DNA from: Platerodrilus igneus
Taxonomy: Eukaryota > Arthropoda > Insecta > Coleoptera > Lycidae
Direction of reading: 5' to 3'
NCBI GenBank assembly: GCA_036346225.1
Contig: JARFIW010001104.1
Location: 5,854,001 to 5,918,000, forward strand
DNA length: 64,000 nucleotides
Positions 1 through 10,662 of this stretch are shown here, in pieces. The translations under genes and the position numbers were made by a program. The stretch's first letter is position 1. Every line of letters starts with the position of its first letter. The notes below the pieces were generated by a model. The model ran no database searches. It saw only the letters and a list, made by a program, of their open reading frames with translations, and was not told the origin of the DNA.

Positions 1-535
1 TGTAGTAACATGGAAACGGCGGAGAAAAACCTAGACAGATTGCTGGAATGAATAACTTCGTTTAAATCGTTTTTATGATTTACTGACAAATTCGATAAAG
101 ATTTACAACTTTTTTCCAGATAAGCAATTAACTCTATAGGATGGGATAGCGGTAGGATCTTAATGCAATTCAAAACTACGGGCAGTGTGTACATCAAGGC
201 ATTTAAGAACATTTGCACAAGAATAAAATCCCATTGCTCTATAATCAAATCAAATTTCTTAAGCGCTTGTAAATTATCAGCAAAGGTATCAACTAATTTT
301 TGCAAACCTGTAGGGTTATCAGAATTCAATTTGGGAAATTTATCAATATTGTCCCATAAAGCGGTGAAAATGTGGCGAATATTACGATATTTTTCGTGAA
401 GTTTATTGTAGCCAAGGGGGTTATTGGCCTCTGTAAGATCCAAGTTCTTAATGGTTAATATTGCAGGACCTTTTAGTACTGATTAAAGATAGGAAAATTT
501 GTCCACGTTTGACAGATCGTTATTAAGATGTTGGT
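1..535 (-). pseudogene. BEL/Pao gag fragment, truncated by the window edge
   Basis: Read on the minus strand, the stretch translates to a protein typical of BEL/Pao retrotransposon gag (the DUF1759-like region), with segments such as NLDLTEANNPLGYNKL followed by a helical region rich in leucine and lysine. Gag packages element RNA in cytoplasmic particles. The frame is open from about position 495 down to the window start, but a TAA at about 492 stands where related gags carry a codon for Gln, consistent with a single C-to-T change. The recognisable frame starts near 530, where a Gypsy integrase on the opposite strand begins, so this copy is a broken remnant. The same region is present in the BEL copy at 34793-35287 and 45583 onward. 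No start codon is visible inside the window. Confidence 0.7.
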
Positions 536-1250
536 GACATTTTTCCTGTTAAGGCAAAGTAACACTCCTAGTATACTTCGCTGTCTAAGAGGTAAATATT
601 TTATCGAAGATGAGAAACCTCAAGTGATAGTAACCGATAATGGTAGTAAGTTTTCTAGCACTCAGTGCGAAAATCTTTTAGAAAAGAATAGTATAAAAAG
701 ATGCCATACTTTGGTGTATTATCCACTGGGTAATATGACAGAAAGAGTTAACCGCGAAATTGGAGGGCTGTTCTGTTTGATATGTTATAAGTCTCACACG
801 AAATGGAAAATGGCTTTGGACGAGGTGATTGGTTATCTTAATAGAGCAGTATAGTTCTGCGGGTTTTAACCATCGGAAGTTGCATTACATGAGTGCGAAT
901 GATAATCCGTTTGTTAAAAATATAACATTTCCAACTGTCTCCATACCGGTGCATAATCGAGAGCATAATCAGGTTGGCGTTTATTAAAGTCAAAAGCGGA
1001 TAAGCGTAAACTCACCACGAAAGGGTTCACAATAAGTTTGTGCAATTTGAGCCTGGTGATAAATTGTAGGTTTGCACGCATTCACAATCATATAGTAAAG
1101 AAGAAGAAAATATATTTTTTTGACTTTATTCCGGTCCAGCTTCTATTTTATCCAAAAAGGAACCCACTTCATAGTCATAAAAGACAACCTAGATGGAACT
1201 CCGTTAGGTACTCGTAATGTGGTAAATATAAAGCGCCGAATTAGAGAAAG
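528..1250 (+). pseudogene. Ty3/Gypsy integrase remnant
   Basis: The open frame at 528-854 carries the second half of a retroviral-type integrase core: VTDNGSKF (second catalytic Asp) and, about 35 residues on, ERVNREIGG (catalytic Glu). The first Asp region and the zinc-binding N-terminus are missing. Downstream to about 1250, fragments in shifting frames still resemble the C-terminal tail: FEPGDK, YSGPASIL and GTRNVVNIKRR, the last being the usual end of the Gypsy integrase beta-barrel. Integrase inserts element cDNA into chromosomes; this copy cannot. It abuts a BEL gag remnant on the opposite strand, so the junction near 530 marks an insertion or rearrangement. The family call is firm; the clade is not resolved. 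Confidence 0.72.
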
Positions 1251-1271
1251 TTGTGCTTGCGATTTTCTTTG

Positions 1272-1480
1272 CAGCGACTCATCATTTTGTTTTCGACCTT
1301 ACTTAAAGTCGATTTGACGCAGCTCTAACTTCTTTTCTATTCTGTGCTAATCTAAAAAGTTCTACATGCCCTTCACAATCTAAATTTCTAATTATTCGAC
1401 TAATATAGCTTGGTCTAGGTCTTCCTATACTCTTCTATCTTTTTCTTATCTACCTGGCTCTACATAAATATTAGCAACCT
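1272..1480 (-). mobile_element. 5'-truncated LINE 3' end (RTE family, same as 1690-4850)
   Basis: About 200 bases closely match the 3' end of the LINE that ends near 1690: the shared stretch starts with the same cttacttaa-gtcg-tttgacgcagctcta pattern and runs through the C-terminal codons. It carries no complete domain. It is a typical dead-on-arrival copy made by incomplete target-primed reverse transcription. A third, shorter copy of the same 3' end is at 20953-21010. Confidence 0.65.
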
Positions 1481-1689
1481 GATAGTTGTTAAGAACTCCA
1501 ACATATTTACATGATTCCCATTTACAAGGAAATGAAATATTACCTGGTTATCCCCTCCAAAAAAGGAAAGGTGTTAAATTATAAGTTATGATAAGGCTTA
1601 AGCAACGAATCGTTGCCAACATGCCAGACCGCTAACTAATTGTGAGTTATGTCATGATGACATTTAGTTAACTAATTTTTATTTATTTT
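1481..1689. other. no gene seen between two LINE 3' ends
   Basis: AT-rich sequence separating the truncated LINE copy from the nearly full-length one. No open frame, RNA gene or clear repeat is recognised. Confidence 0.5.
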
Positions 1690-4600
1690 TTTGTTTTGTT
1701 TTCGAACTTACTTAAGGTCGGTTTGACGCAGCTCTAAATTCTTTTCTATTTTGAGCTAGTCTAAAAAGGTCTGCATACTCTTCACAATCTAGATCTCTAA
1801 CAATTTTACTAATATAGCTTTGTCTAGGTTTTCTTACTCTATTTTTATTTGGTAGTCTATAATCTAAGACCTTACTAAATAGTCCCTCACGTCTTAACTT
1901 GTGCCCTATCATTCTATCTCACCTGACCTTTAATTGCTTCCGCATACAGGGTTCCTCACCTATTCTTCTATAAACTTCCTCATTTGTTACTCTATCTGTC
2001 TAACTAATCTTTAACATTCTCCTATAACACCAAGTTTCAAAAACTTCTATCCTTTTCTTATTTAGCTCAATTGTCCAAGTCTCACTACCGTATAATAAAA
2101 CGCTCCAAACGTACGACTTTAAGAAACTCTTTCTATTATCTAAACTAATACTATTAGCTATTAGTAAGTCTTTCTATTTTAAAAATATTTTTAAAATATT
2201 TTTAGCTATTCTAGCTACTATATCTCTTCTGCTACGCCCGTCCTTTGTAATTATACTGCCTAAATAGCAAAATTCATCTACCTCCTCTAACTCGGTATTA
2301 CCTATTTTTATTTTTGGTTTAGAACTAGGCTGTAACTCACTTGTCATTATTTTGTTTTTTCTGAGTTAATTCTGATATTATAGTTACTCTGTAGTATCTC
2401 ATGTAAAATATTTAAATATTCTCCTAACTCTTTTCTAGACTCTGTTGTAATGGCTATATCGTCTGCATGACGCATCATGTCTATTTTCTGTCCCTGTACT
2501 CTAATACCTATCTCTCTTCTCTCTCTAGCTAAGTTTAAAGCTTCCTCAATATAAACATTAAAAATCAAGGAAGATAGTATACAACCCTGTCTAACACCAT
2601 TTCTAATCTTAGCGTCTTTTTCTATTTCATCTAATCTAATTACTACGCTTTGGTTTTTATATAAACTGTAAATAATTTTTCTATTCCTATGAGAGATTCC
2701 TATTTTTTCGCAAAACCTTGAACATAATAATCCAATTCCCCCATCAAATGCTTTTTCTAAATCTACAAACGCGAAATGAGTCTTTTTTATTTTTTGTAAC
2801 CTTTTTTCGATAATTACCCTAATCATTAGTATCGGTTCTCTAGTTCCTCTGTCTTTACGAAAATCACATTGGTCTTCGCATAAATAATTATCAGTCAAAG
2901 CTTCTACTCTCTTTTTATTTATTATTGTTGGTATTTTGGAAGCGTGGGAAGTTAAACTAACCGTTCTAAAATTCTCACACCTATCAGCTCCAGACTTTTT
3001 TGGGATTGGGATAATAATATTTTTTTCGAAATGTATTGGGACCTCACCTCTGTCATATATTACTTTTACTAGTTCATATAATCTGTCTAAAATTTTCTGA
3101 CTTGCATATTTTATTAATTCTGCGTGTATATCGTTTATGCCCGGCGCTTTATTTAGCTTAAGATCCCTAACAGCTCTATCAAATTCCTCTCATAATATTG
3201 GGAATCCTGTTTCTACGTCCTCTTCTTGGCCGTTCTCTAACTCATCCATATTGTCTCCTTTATATAAATCTTCTAAATATCTTTTCCATATATGTGCTAC
3301 CTCAACTTTATTTATTAAAAGCTCATTATTTTCATTTTTAATACCATTATATTTTTACATACCTTTACCGAAAAACTTTTTAACTGCCCTGTAAGCCCTG
3401 TCTGTCTTACCTACTCTCAAATCATCTTGTATTCCCTTACAATTCTCCTCCATGCTTATTTCTAACTCTATTATATTTTTACTTACTTTCACTATCCAAT
3501 TCTCTGAAAGCTCTAAGCTTTTTTCTATTCTCTATTAAATCTAATATCTTCTTTGTTACCCAGGGTTTTCTCGATTCTACTTTTTTCTTACCTATAGTCT
3601 GTGTTGCTGTATCATGTACAGCTCTTTTTATTTCTTTCCATCTATTTTCTTCGTTCTCTCCTATAGCCATCTCTTTGATCTTATTATCTAATACTTGTTT
3701 CTATTCCTCTTTTACCTCACTACCATCAAGCTTACCTAGATCCCATCCCTCTCTTTTAGCCTTTCTCAATTTTTTTAATTTTAAATTACACTTCATTTTA
3801 ACTAAGTCATGATCGCTATCTATATCAGCTTCTGGATGACTACGACAGTTTTTAACTTGGTTTTTAAATTTTTGTTTAACTAAAATATAACCTATTTGGT
3901 ATCTAGCCCTATCACCTGGCGCTTTCCAGGTATATCTTTTTCTAGCATGTTGTTCGAATATGGTGTTTACAGTTACTAATCTATGTTCCTAGCAAAACTC
4001 AACTAATCTTTCTCCTCTATCATTTTGTGTACTATACCCAAATTTTCCTACCATTTTTGTCTCACTACCTTCTCCCACCGACGCATTAATATCTCCCATA
4101 ACTATTAAATTCTCATCTCCCTATACATTTCTCACTATACTATTTATATCCTCGTATACCTTTTCTACTTCCTCATTCTCGTACTGACTTGTTAGCATGT
4201 AAACCTGTACTGTACAGTATCTGTGTGTTTCGTACTCAATCTAACCATAATTATTCTATCACTAAATTGTTAGTACTCTTTGACTTTACGTCCTAATCTT
4301 TTACCAAACACTATTTCTACCACTGCCTGTCCATTAGTTGAAGAAGTTGTAATTATTCTGTAATTATCTTTCCAAAAGTCATTACTATCAGGCAATCTTA
4401 CCTCCCTAATACCTAAAATGTCCAGCTTTCCTTTTCTCATTTCGACTAATACATTCGTTGTTTTAAATTCTTACGATGGTGAGCACCAAGTACCCCCTTC
4501 GGAGATCCGAATGAGGGGTTTTATACCTCCGGACAAGAATTTTACTTGTGAGCTCTCCATCATACATAGTTCGTGTTTTAGGCCCCGCATGCCTGGGAAA

Positions 4601-4850
4601 TATTGTGGTAGGTTCCCGTATCTTTTCACAACGCAGTTTTTGAATACTTTAGCAGAAAGCCGTATCTGTCACGACCAACCCCCAACAACTTTGTAAATTA
4701 TTGAGGATCGCCCGAGACCAACCAACTCTCCTCCAATATCTTTTAGCCAGCAAGGTTGCTACCCCTTGCTGCGCCGTTTAATCGCCTTTTACGATAAGCA
4801 GGCTTACTATAGTAGTTTTCTTTGTCCTCTACTATAGGGACTGTAGTTAG
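1690..4850 (-). mobile_element. nearly full-length RTE-clade LINE
   Basis: A non-LTR retrotransposon on the minus strand. Its 3' end is near 1690, next to a T-rich tract on the plus strand, and its leader runs upstream to about 4850. The leader at 4460-4830 contains GC-rich segments that could form hairpins and is unlike the AT-rich surroundings. Coding content is described under 1712-4445. Truncated copies of its 3' end occur at 1272-1480 and 20953-21010. The exact 5' boundary and target duplication could not be fixed by eye. Confidence 0.65.
1712..4445 (-). pseudogene. RTE-type endonuclease / reverse transcriptase, decayed
   Basis: Minus-strand frames give, in order, an apurinic-type endonuclease (GDINASVG near 4090 and a SDHDLV motif near 3805, the usual GDFN and SDH catalytic sites), a linker, the RT entry motif KAPGINDIHAELIKY near 3150, and an RT palm at 2347-2898 with FVDLEKAFD (motif A), NGVRQGC (motif B) and MRHADDIAI (motif C). 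Motif C is normally FADD; here the first residue reads His. The C-terminus at 1712-1912 has the MIGHKLRREG...AQNRKEFRAASN tail typical of insect RTE elements. Nicking plus reverse transcription would copy the RNA at the target site. Several in-frame stops (for example in the endonuclease and just before the RT) and a frameshift make it inactive. Confidence 0.8.
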
Positions 4851-6132
4851 TAAATTTTATTAATTTTTTGTTGTTAAGAAAATTAGTAGGAGGATGATGT
4901 AATGGCCATCTTGTATTAGTTAAGTTACACCTTAAGATGTATAGTTAAGGGGAGGTGGGCCTACGTTGCCATTGACTGCTGTGTATGACTGAAGAAAGAC
5001 GCGAGGGTATTCGGGTGTAGGTACTATGTAGTGTAACGAAAAAAGGTGTCCAAAAGCACATGATACTCGCAAGATGTATCTAGCAAGTTTAGAAAGTGAT
5101 GTGACATTTAAGCGCCCAAAGGACTTTCATTGAATCAGATGCCTCGTACGATTATAATCAGGAGAAGTAGAACTGAACAAATTCAAAGCCATAGTAACTG
5201 AAAGAAGATAATAGAATTTGTAGAAGGTTTGACAAAATTTGTTCCTAATTTCCGTAACGTAAAGTATTTTGAAAAACAAGGTTTTCTAATTACAGTGTCG
5301 AGGTGTTATCAAAAACTGTTTCTGTTTATAAAACACAACACAATGAAATAAAGACATTAAATCTGCACTACAATGTCACCACGACTCAAGTGCTGCAGTA
5401 AGATCAAAGCCAAGTACAACGCTACTATGTCATATGCCTTTGATCAAACGATATTGACACGAATGCACATCATAGCTACAAATAATGATGCATAAAAGTT
5501 AAATGTGTTTTCATATGCATTCCGACAAGCGAAGTCGTAAAACTAACACTTACAACGCTGGTTGGGGAACACACACTGGAACGATATTTTAAATATTGTG
5601 ACGTTTATGAATTAAACCGTTCCAAGGTAAGTTTGCCAGCTGGATGATAACTCCTTTAAATTTAGATAGTCGCACTATTAATGATGATCGGCAAAAGGGT
5701 TTCCTAGATAAGTTTTCCGTAAAACTAATACATTTATACACCCGAAATCAAAATCTTCATGGCTGTATTTTTTCCAAATACTCATATGGGCGTTTTTAAA
5801 TATCTAACATCAGGAAACGACTGTACGTTGTACAGCCGTGCACTAAATTTGAATTATTTGGAAAGCAAGCTTCACAGAGCTAATACAAGTTAGTTAAAAA
5901 CTAATTAAATTCTCAGTAAATATTCTTTTGATAAAACCTCCAATATTTACCTTGGGCAGTAAAGAAACTACGCACATCGTCGTTAGACAAATAAGTCGAC
6001 TGCTTTCTGTAAAAAAGGACCAATCCATGTAGTCACATAATCAAAAAATGCAAGAAAAAGATGTTCATTTATCCATAATTCTACATTGTATTTAAATCAA
6101 ATATGAAGTTATACCTACTTAGTAACGTGACG
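4851..6132. other. 1.3 kb without recognised features
   Basis: AT-rich sequence without a long open frame on either strand, RNA gene, or clear repeat seen elsewhere in the window. Probably intronic or intergenic, or a very old repeat. Confidence 0.5.
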
Positions 6133-6895
6133 TTTTATTATACCGGGTGTAACAAAATAAATGTACAACATTTCAGGGGTGATTCCTCATCGTAAAAGAG
6201 ATAGGGTCTTTCATATAAAGAAACTTCATTGGAGCATCCCTTGTTAAGATACAGCCCATTAAAGGGGATACACAAAATTTGTTTTTCATTTCTTTTTACA
6301 AACGCTAAAAAAGTTACAAATTGAAATTAAGGTGACATTTTTTACTATCAAAAATACACTTACTCAGTAATTTATCTGGTTTACCCCATGGTTGTAAGGG
6401 GTGAAAACGCAACCCCTAAAATTTATTTCCAATGTAACTTTTTGTCTTATTATTTGTTTGCTATTTAAAAATTTATTTCCAATAGCTTATTTTACTCTGA
6501 ACAAAAATGTCTCTTGAATTTTTTGCCCAAAATTAACCAGTTCGCAGAAAAAAATTATTTTACAAACAACTACAGAGATACATCGTCATAAATGCGAACT
6601 GGATTATTATTGTTATTTTGTAGTTACTACCTGCATCAAAGTATGATTAAAGATTAATAAGCAAAACTAATTTATTAATAACAAAACATACAACATGTAG
6701 AAATCATAGTAAATGTTCAATATGTCCACCTTTAGTGGATAAAGAAATTTTATGTACTCCCTTTACGGGGTTGTATCTTAACAAGGGATGCTCCAATGAA
6801 GTTTCTTTATATGAAACACCCTATCTCTTTTACGATGAGGAATCACCCCCTGAAATGTTGTACACTTATTTTGTTACACCCGGTATAATAAAATA
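6133..6895. mobile_element. non-autonomous inverted-repeat DNA element
   Basis: Two arms of about 150 bases are near-perfect reverse complements: 6133-6285 and 6737-6895. The outer ends read TTATACCGGGTGTAAC and its complement. The arms share blocks such as gaggaatcacc and catcccttgttaaga. The 450-base centre has no coding potential; it contains a second small inverted repeat around the word ccagttcgca. The flanks extend the palindrome by an AT-rich TTTTATTA, so a TA or TTA target duplication is possible but cannot be separated from the arms. Long arms with a short non-coding core are typical of MITE-like or foldback elements mobilised in trans. The transposase family cannot be named from this. 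Confidence 0.65.
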
Positions 6896-7560
6896 TTTAA
6901 CAAAAAGGATTAGATTTTGTAGGTTTGATCTTTTTTCAATTTAATATAATTGTCTGTTGAGTAAATAATCATCTTATTGTAAATGAAAATACAGATCTTT
7001 CACAAATTTAACATAACTGTATTAATTTTAATGATCTACAGACTGGTCGAGAAGTTATAACATTCCGTTGAAATGTTTATAATCATATTTCATTTTAATA
7101 GTTTCTGTATTGGTAAAACCCAGCAATAGCGTTAAGATTATTTCTTTTAAGAAATATAATTTTTAGGTTAGGTAAATTTCCAGGTTGATTCAGCGGTAAA
7201 TAGCATAAAATAGGTTGGGAGTTACGCTCTTAATTGTTGGGTAAATTGTTTTGTAATTGGTGTTGTTTTTTTACTGCAACATCCTTCCCATGGTGAATGA
7301 GTTATTAGGTTAGAAAAGTTTTAGGTGGGTTTGGTTTTTGAAGTATACGGAGGTTATAGCGTGTACGGGAATTAGTCTAGTGAGTAGGAGACCAATTTTA
7401 TTTTACTGCCTGCTTGCTTATTCTGCATACTGAATCCTTCTAAACTTTTCCTTCCCAAAAACAAACATATAGGGTAGAAACAACCATATGTGTGAAAAAC
7501 TGGGGGCCTGTTGGACTCCCAGGTGACACCTCCAGAGCGACTTACCATATTGTATGACAA
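6896..7560. other. no gene seen
   Basis: AT-rich DNA between the inverted-repeat element and the LINE ORF1 remnant. Short open frames here look random. Confidence 0.5.
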
Positions 7561-7561
7561 T

Positions 7562-8022
7562 TACAATTAACCCCCATACACAGTAATAGTAGAAATTGCA
7601 GAAAAAATATTGGAAATGTACACCCTACTGTGGTAGGCAAGATCCTAAAAAAAAAGGAAGTGGAAACAGGCAGTAAACTCACTAGAAAAGGTAGAAATCG
7701 AATCGGTATAGAGTTTAAATCACCGAGAGCAGCTAATGAGTTTGTCAAAAATCCTATAGTAAAAAGCTGCAACTAAAAGGTTTTTATACCAGCTGCTCTG
7801 GTCAGTGTCAAAGGTATTATTAGAGGTATCGATGTACACACTACTACAGATGCCATTGTATAAGAAGAAGTGGCATCGAAACCAATATTATCAGCACAAA
7901 GATTAAATAAAAGAACAGTTTCCACAGACAGTAACATGCAATATGTACCGACGGAAACGGTAGTGGTAACGTTTAAAGGAAAATCTTGCCCGGATTCATG
8001 CCCCAAAGGCAATTCAAATATT
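7562..8022 (+). pseudogene. Jockey/I-type LINE ORF1 (gag-like) remnant
   Basis: The plus-strand frame gives blocks characteristic of the ORF1 of insect Jockey-type LINEs: HPTVVGKILKKK, RKGRNRIGIEFKSPRAANEF, KVFIPAALVSVKGIIRG, AQRLNKR and YVPTETVVVTFKG. ORF1 proteins bind element RNA. Two in-frame stops interrupt it (about 7774 and 7860), and the expected downstream CCHC knuckles are absent because the frame runs into the inverted-repeat unit starting at 8023. It may be the 5' part of the LINE family whose RT/RNase H remnant is at 17063-18750. About 27 bases of its end (around 8000-8022) recur in reverse orientation beside the related unit at 16530, see findings. Confidence 0.7.
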
Positions 8023-8697
8023 AAAAGACAAGTTATTTGCAGTCTGCAATAAGAAATTGTATATAAAATAAGATGTATCTGTAAACAAACTCTTATGAAA
8101 ATAATAAGAGCTATTGACAAATTCAAATCGACCTAGTAGTTATATAGCCATTAACAAAACATTAGCTTTATTACTTCACAGGGGAGGAAACATCCACTGA
8201 CCGACGGTTTTGGCATAAATCCGGGTGTCGCCACGAGAAGGTTTGTTACGTTTGCAAATAAATTTCGCTGTAACATTCCGCAAATCTCAAAGGCCAAACG
8301 TACTTTTATAGCCATCTATAGAATCTACTATGTAGTGTCGATTCAATTCTGTACTTCCACAATTAGTAGTGTTGGTGTTTTATCACTTGATGGCGGTTTT
8401 ATTTACTTTTGCCATAGTACAGAGATTGTTTCGAAATTATATCAGTATAATAGCTTCGATTACTTTATAGGGTTGGAAACTAATTTGCTCTGATGAGGCT
8501 TAACAAAGCCGAAACCGTCGGTCAGTGGATGTTTCCTACCCTGAGAAGTAATAAAACTAATGTTTTGTGAATGGTTATATAACTACTAGCCCGATTTGTA
8601 TTTGTCAATAGCTCTTATTATTTTCATAAGAGTTTGTTTACAGATACATCTTATTTTATAGACGATTTCTTATTGCGGACTGCAAATAACTTGTCTT

Positions 8698-8698
<1 letters not shown>
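8023..8698. mobile_element. inverted-repeat unit A carrying a hammerhead ribozyme
   Basis: Arms of about 185 bases (8023-8208 and 8511-8698) are reverse complements with few differences. Their outer ends read aaagacaagttatttgcag and they contain the word cactgaccgacggtt at the inner ends. The 300-base centre (8209-8510) has no open frame. The inner edge of the right arm supplies the 3' half of the hammerhead ribozyme at 8470-8541. Two relatives occur at 15881-16530 and 16556-16990. The right end abuts a (TA)n tract. Hammerheads with very short stem III, and partly inverted terminal repeats, are known from Penelope-like elements and retrozymes. Assignment to that group is inference, since no GIY-YIG or RT protein is visible. 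Confidence 0.65.
8470..8541 (+). ncRNA. hammerhead ribozyme 1 (consensus core intact)
   Basis: The core reads CTGATGA (8490-8496), stem II GGCTT/AAGCC with an AACA loop (8497-8510), GAAA (8511-8514), a 3-bp stem III ACC/GGT closed by GTC (8514-8522), and cleavage-site C at 8523 (context GGTC). Stem I is long: 8483-8489 pairs with 8524-8530 (including three G-T wobbles), and, after a 2-base bulge, 8470-8480 pairs with 8531-8541 with one mismatch. All residues of the conserved CUGANGA and GAAA boxes and the NUH site are present, so RNA made from the plus strand should be able to cut itself after 8523. The stem III of 3 bp is weak, as in Penelope-like and retrozyme hammerheads, where activity can need a dimer. 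Confidence 0.8.

Positions 8699-8701
<3 letters not shown>

Positions 8702-8770
<69 letters not shown>
8702..8770. repeat. (TA)n microsatellite
   Basis: About 34 TA dinucleotides lie between inverted-repeat unit A and the hammerhead hairpin unit at 8775-9063. Confidence 0.95.
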
Positions 8771-8774
<4 letters not shown>

Positions 8775-8777
<3 letters not shown>

Positions 8778-9063
8778 TATATACGATGTATAGATAAACA
8801 CCCACTTTACGAAAAATCGAAAGAGGGTTTTTAACTATACAAAGCAACTAGTAATTTGCATAGCCATAAATGAAAGAATTTGTTCGTTTTATCCTGATGA
8901 GATCCAGTGAGATCGAAACTAGTCGATAAATGTTCATTCCCTTTATGAAACAAACAAATTCTTTCATTTATGGCTATGCAAATTACTAGCTTGCTTTGTA
9001 TAGTTAAAACCCTCTTTTGATTTTTCGTAAAGTGGGTGTTTATCTATACATCGTATATACTAT
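8775..9063. mobile_element. 289-bp hairpin unit with a hammerhead at its tip
   Basis: Arms 8775-8884 and 8950-9063 are reverse complements over about 110 bases (shared words include tagtatatacgatgta and gcatagccataaatgaaag). The 65-base loop holds the second hammerhead. A transcript would fold into a long rod whose end is the ribozyme, with stem I of the ribozyme effectively continued by the arms after an internal loop. It has no coding capacity. The left end touches (TA)n. Confidence 0.7.
8888..8930 (+). ncRNA. hammerhead ribozyme 2 (consensus core, palindromic stem III)
   Basis: Stem I TTTATC (8888-8893) pairs perfectly with GATAAA (8925-8930). The core is CTGATGA (8894-8900), stem II GATC/GATC with loop CAGTGA (8901-8914), GAAA (8915-8918), then ACTAGT (8918-8923) and cleavage-site C at 8924 (context AGTC). 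ACTAGT is self-complementary: it is too short to close as a hairpin within one molecule but could pair between two molecules, the arrangement of dimeric hammerheads described for elements with minimal stem III. All conserved core bases are present. It lies at the apex of the inverted repeat 8775-9063. Its core and arms are unrelated in sequence to hammerhead 1, so it represents a second family. Confidence 0.78.
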
Positions 9064-9115
9064 TTGATTTATTAAATTTGCTATAAGCAATTATTTTTAA
9101 TATCATATATATATA

Positions 9116-10580
9116 TATGCAAGTTCGTTGTTGACTCAGTCACAATAATTTGTATTAATTACGCAAATTCAATATTCAATATTTAAATTCAAATAGAAGA
9201 AAATGTCTTAAAACTAAAAAATCTAACCTGGTCTGTTTACTTCGTTATTTCCTTCTCGCAACCAAGATTATCGACGCATCCATTATAAACTAGAATTTTC
9301 CATGCATTATACCATCCATTTGGATCAAAATTATTCTCCACCAATTCAGAATTATTATATACCCATTTAAAATTTTATCTATCCACAGTTAGATTTATTA
9401 CATTTGAATTATTGTCGTCACCCTCTGGATTATTATTATCACCGGCCTCAGAATTGGATTATTATACACCCTCGAATTATTGTTGTCACACTTGGACTTG
9501 GAATTTATTCTCACCGGCCTCAAAGTATCATTTATTCTCACCAGACTCAGATCTAGATTTCTTATTGTCACACTTGGAGCCGTTTAATCGGCAATAGAAA
9601 TTTTCATCTTCGTCGCACTATCTGTCACTTAAACAATTTTCACATTTAAATATTATTCTTAGGCGTTACTTTTAGGTTGAAATTGACGCACCTCGGCCTT
9701 TGTTGAGTTGAGAACTAAGCTCGTTATCATTGTCGCTGTTAATATATGATTGATATCCCAATTCGTCTGTGGGCATGACTTACAAGCCCGTCGCTAATCT
9801 TAACCAATGAAGTCTCTTTATTTAAAGTAGTTTCTGATGTAACATTCTCTGCCTTTCGAGTAATTGTTGTTTGCTTGCAGCTGCTTCGTTATCAGCCCAA
9901 GCGGTGTTTTGAGAAATATTATCGCTTTTCCTTATTATACACAAATATCTGATGCAATTCGACTTTCAATGTTCATATATGCTTATTTATTTACGCATTT
10001 TTAATTACCTTAACTTATCAAAATTGTTAATTATTTGTACGCACTTACCCTACGCTTCTCTAAGTTTTATTTCTTATCTCCGTATTATCATAACTGATTG
10101 GAATTCTTTTGAATGCGTGTTTAATTACCTTTATTATGCTTACTTCTAAATCCGGGTGCTTTTACTGAAAAAAAATCGCAATTTGCTTTACCTACATTTA
10201 CTAAAACTCTATATACAGGGTGTTAAATATTCGTTATCCACCTAATGCATGTATTACTTATTTCTATGCTAACTATGCGTCTTATTGTGTCTATTTGCGT
10301 CGCTTAAAACTACTTATACTCTATATACAGGGTGTTGACCGCTTACTATTTACAAACTTTTCCAATTACTCAATTTTCTATTAAATAAATGCAGTTTTCT
10401 GCTTCCTATTATAATTTCTAATTCCTGCACGACCATTGCTATAAAATACACCCTTAAATAATCCCCCTTATCGCAGCTATATATATATATATATAAATGC
10501 AGTTTTCTGCTTCTATTATAATTTCTAATTCCTGCACGACCATTGCTATAAAATACACTTAATAATCCCCTTATCGCAGC
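9116..10580 (+). repeat. repeat U, copy 1 (5'-truncated), left arm of palindrome
   Basis: Non-coding repeat defined by comparison of four copies in this window. This copy lacks the first ~430 bases of the fuller copies and starts at gcaagttcgttgttgactc. Its last ~90 bases are present twice (before and after a short TA tract at 10477-10496). It contains TACAGGGTGTT motifs at 10212 and 10326. The short open frame at 9412-9597 is conserved in the reverse copy but looks like AT-rich tandem wording, not a protein. The copy ends in (TA)n at 10581. Confidence 0.75.

Positions 10581-10660
<80 letters not shown>
10581..10660. repeat. (TA)n at the centre of the palindrome
   Basis: An almost uninterrupted TA run (one tatatt break) forms the hinge between copies 1 and 2 of repeat U. 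Confidence 0.95.

Positions 10661-10662
<2 letters not shown>

Noticed and set aside
7372..8126. Minus-strand frames around the LINE ORF1
   Set aside because: Antisense to clear ORF1 motifs and hydrophobic only because of AT-rich composition.
8656..8847. Open frame with a Tyr-Ile repeat (and similar ones at 14738-14926, 15309-15536, 15784-15993, 21654-21962, 25745-25978)
   Set aside because: These are translations of (TA)n and (CA)n microsatellites, without any motif outside the repeat.
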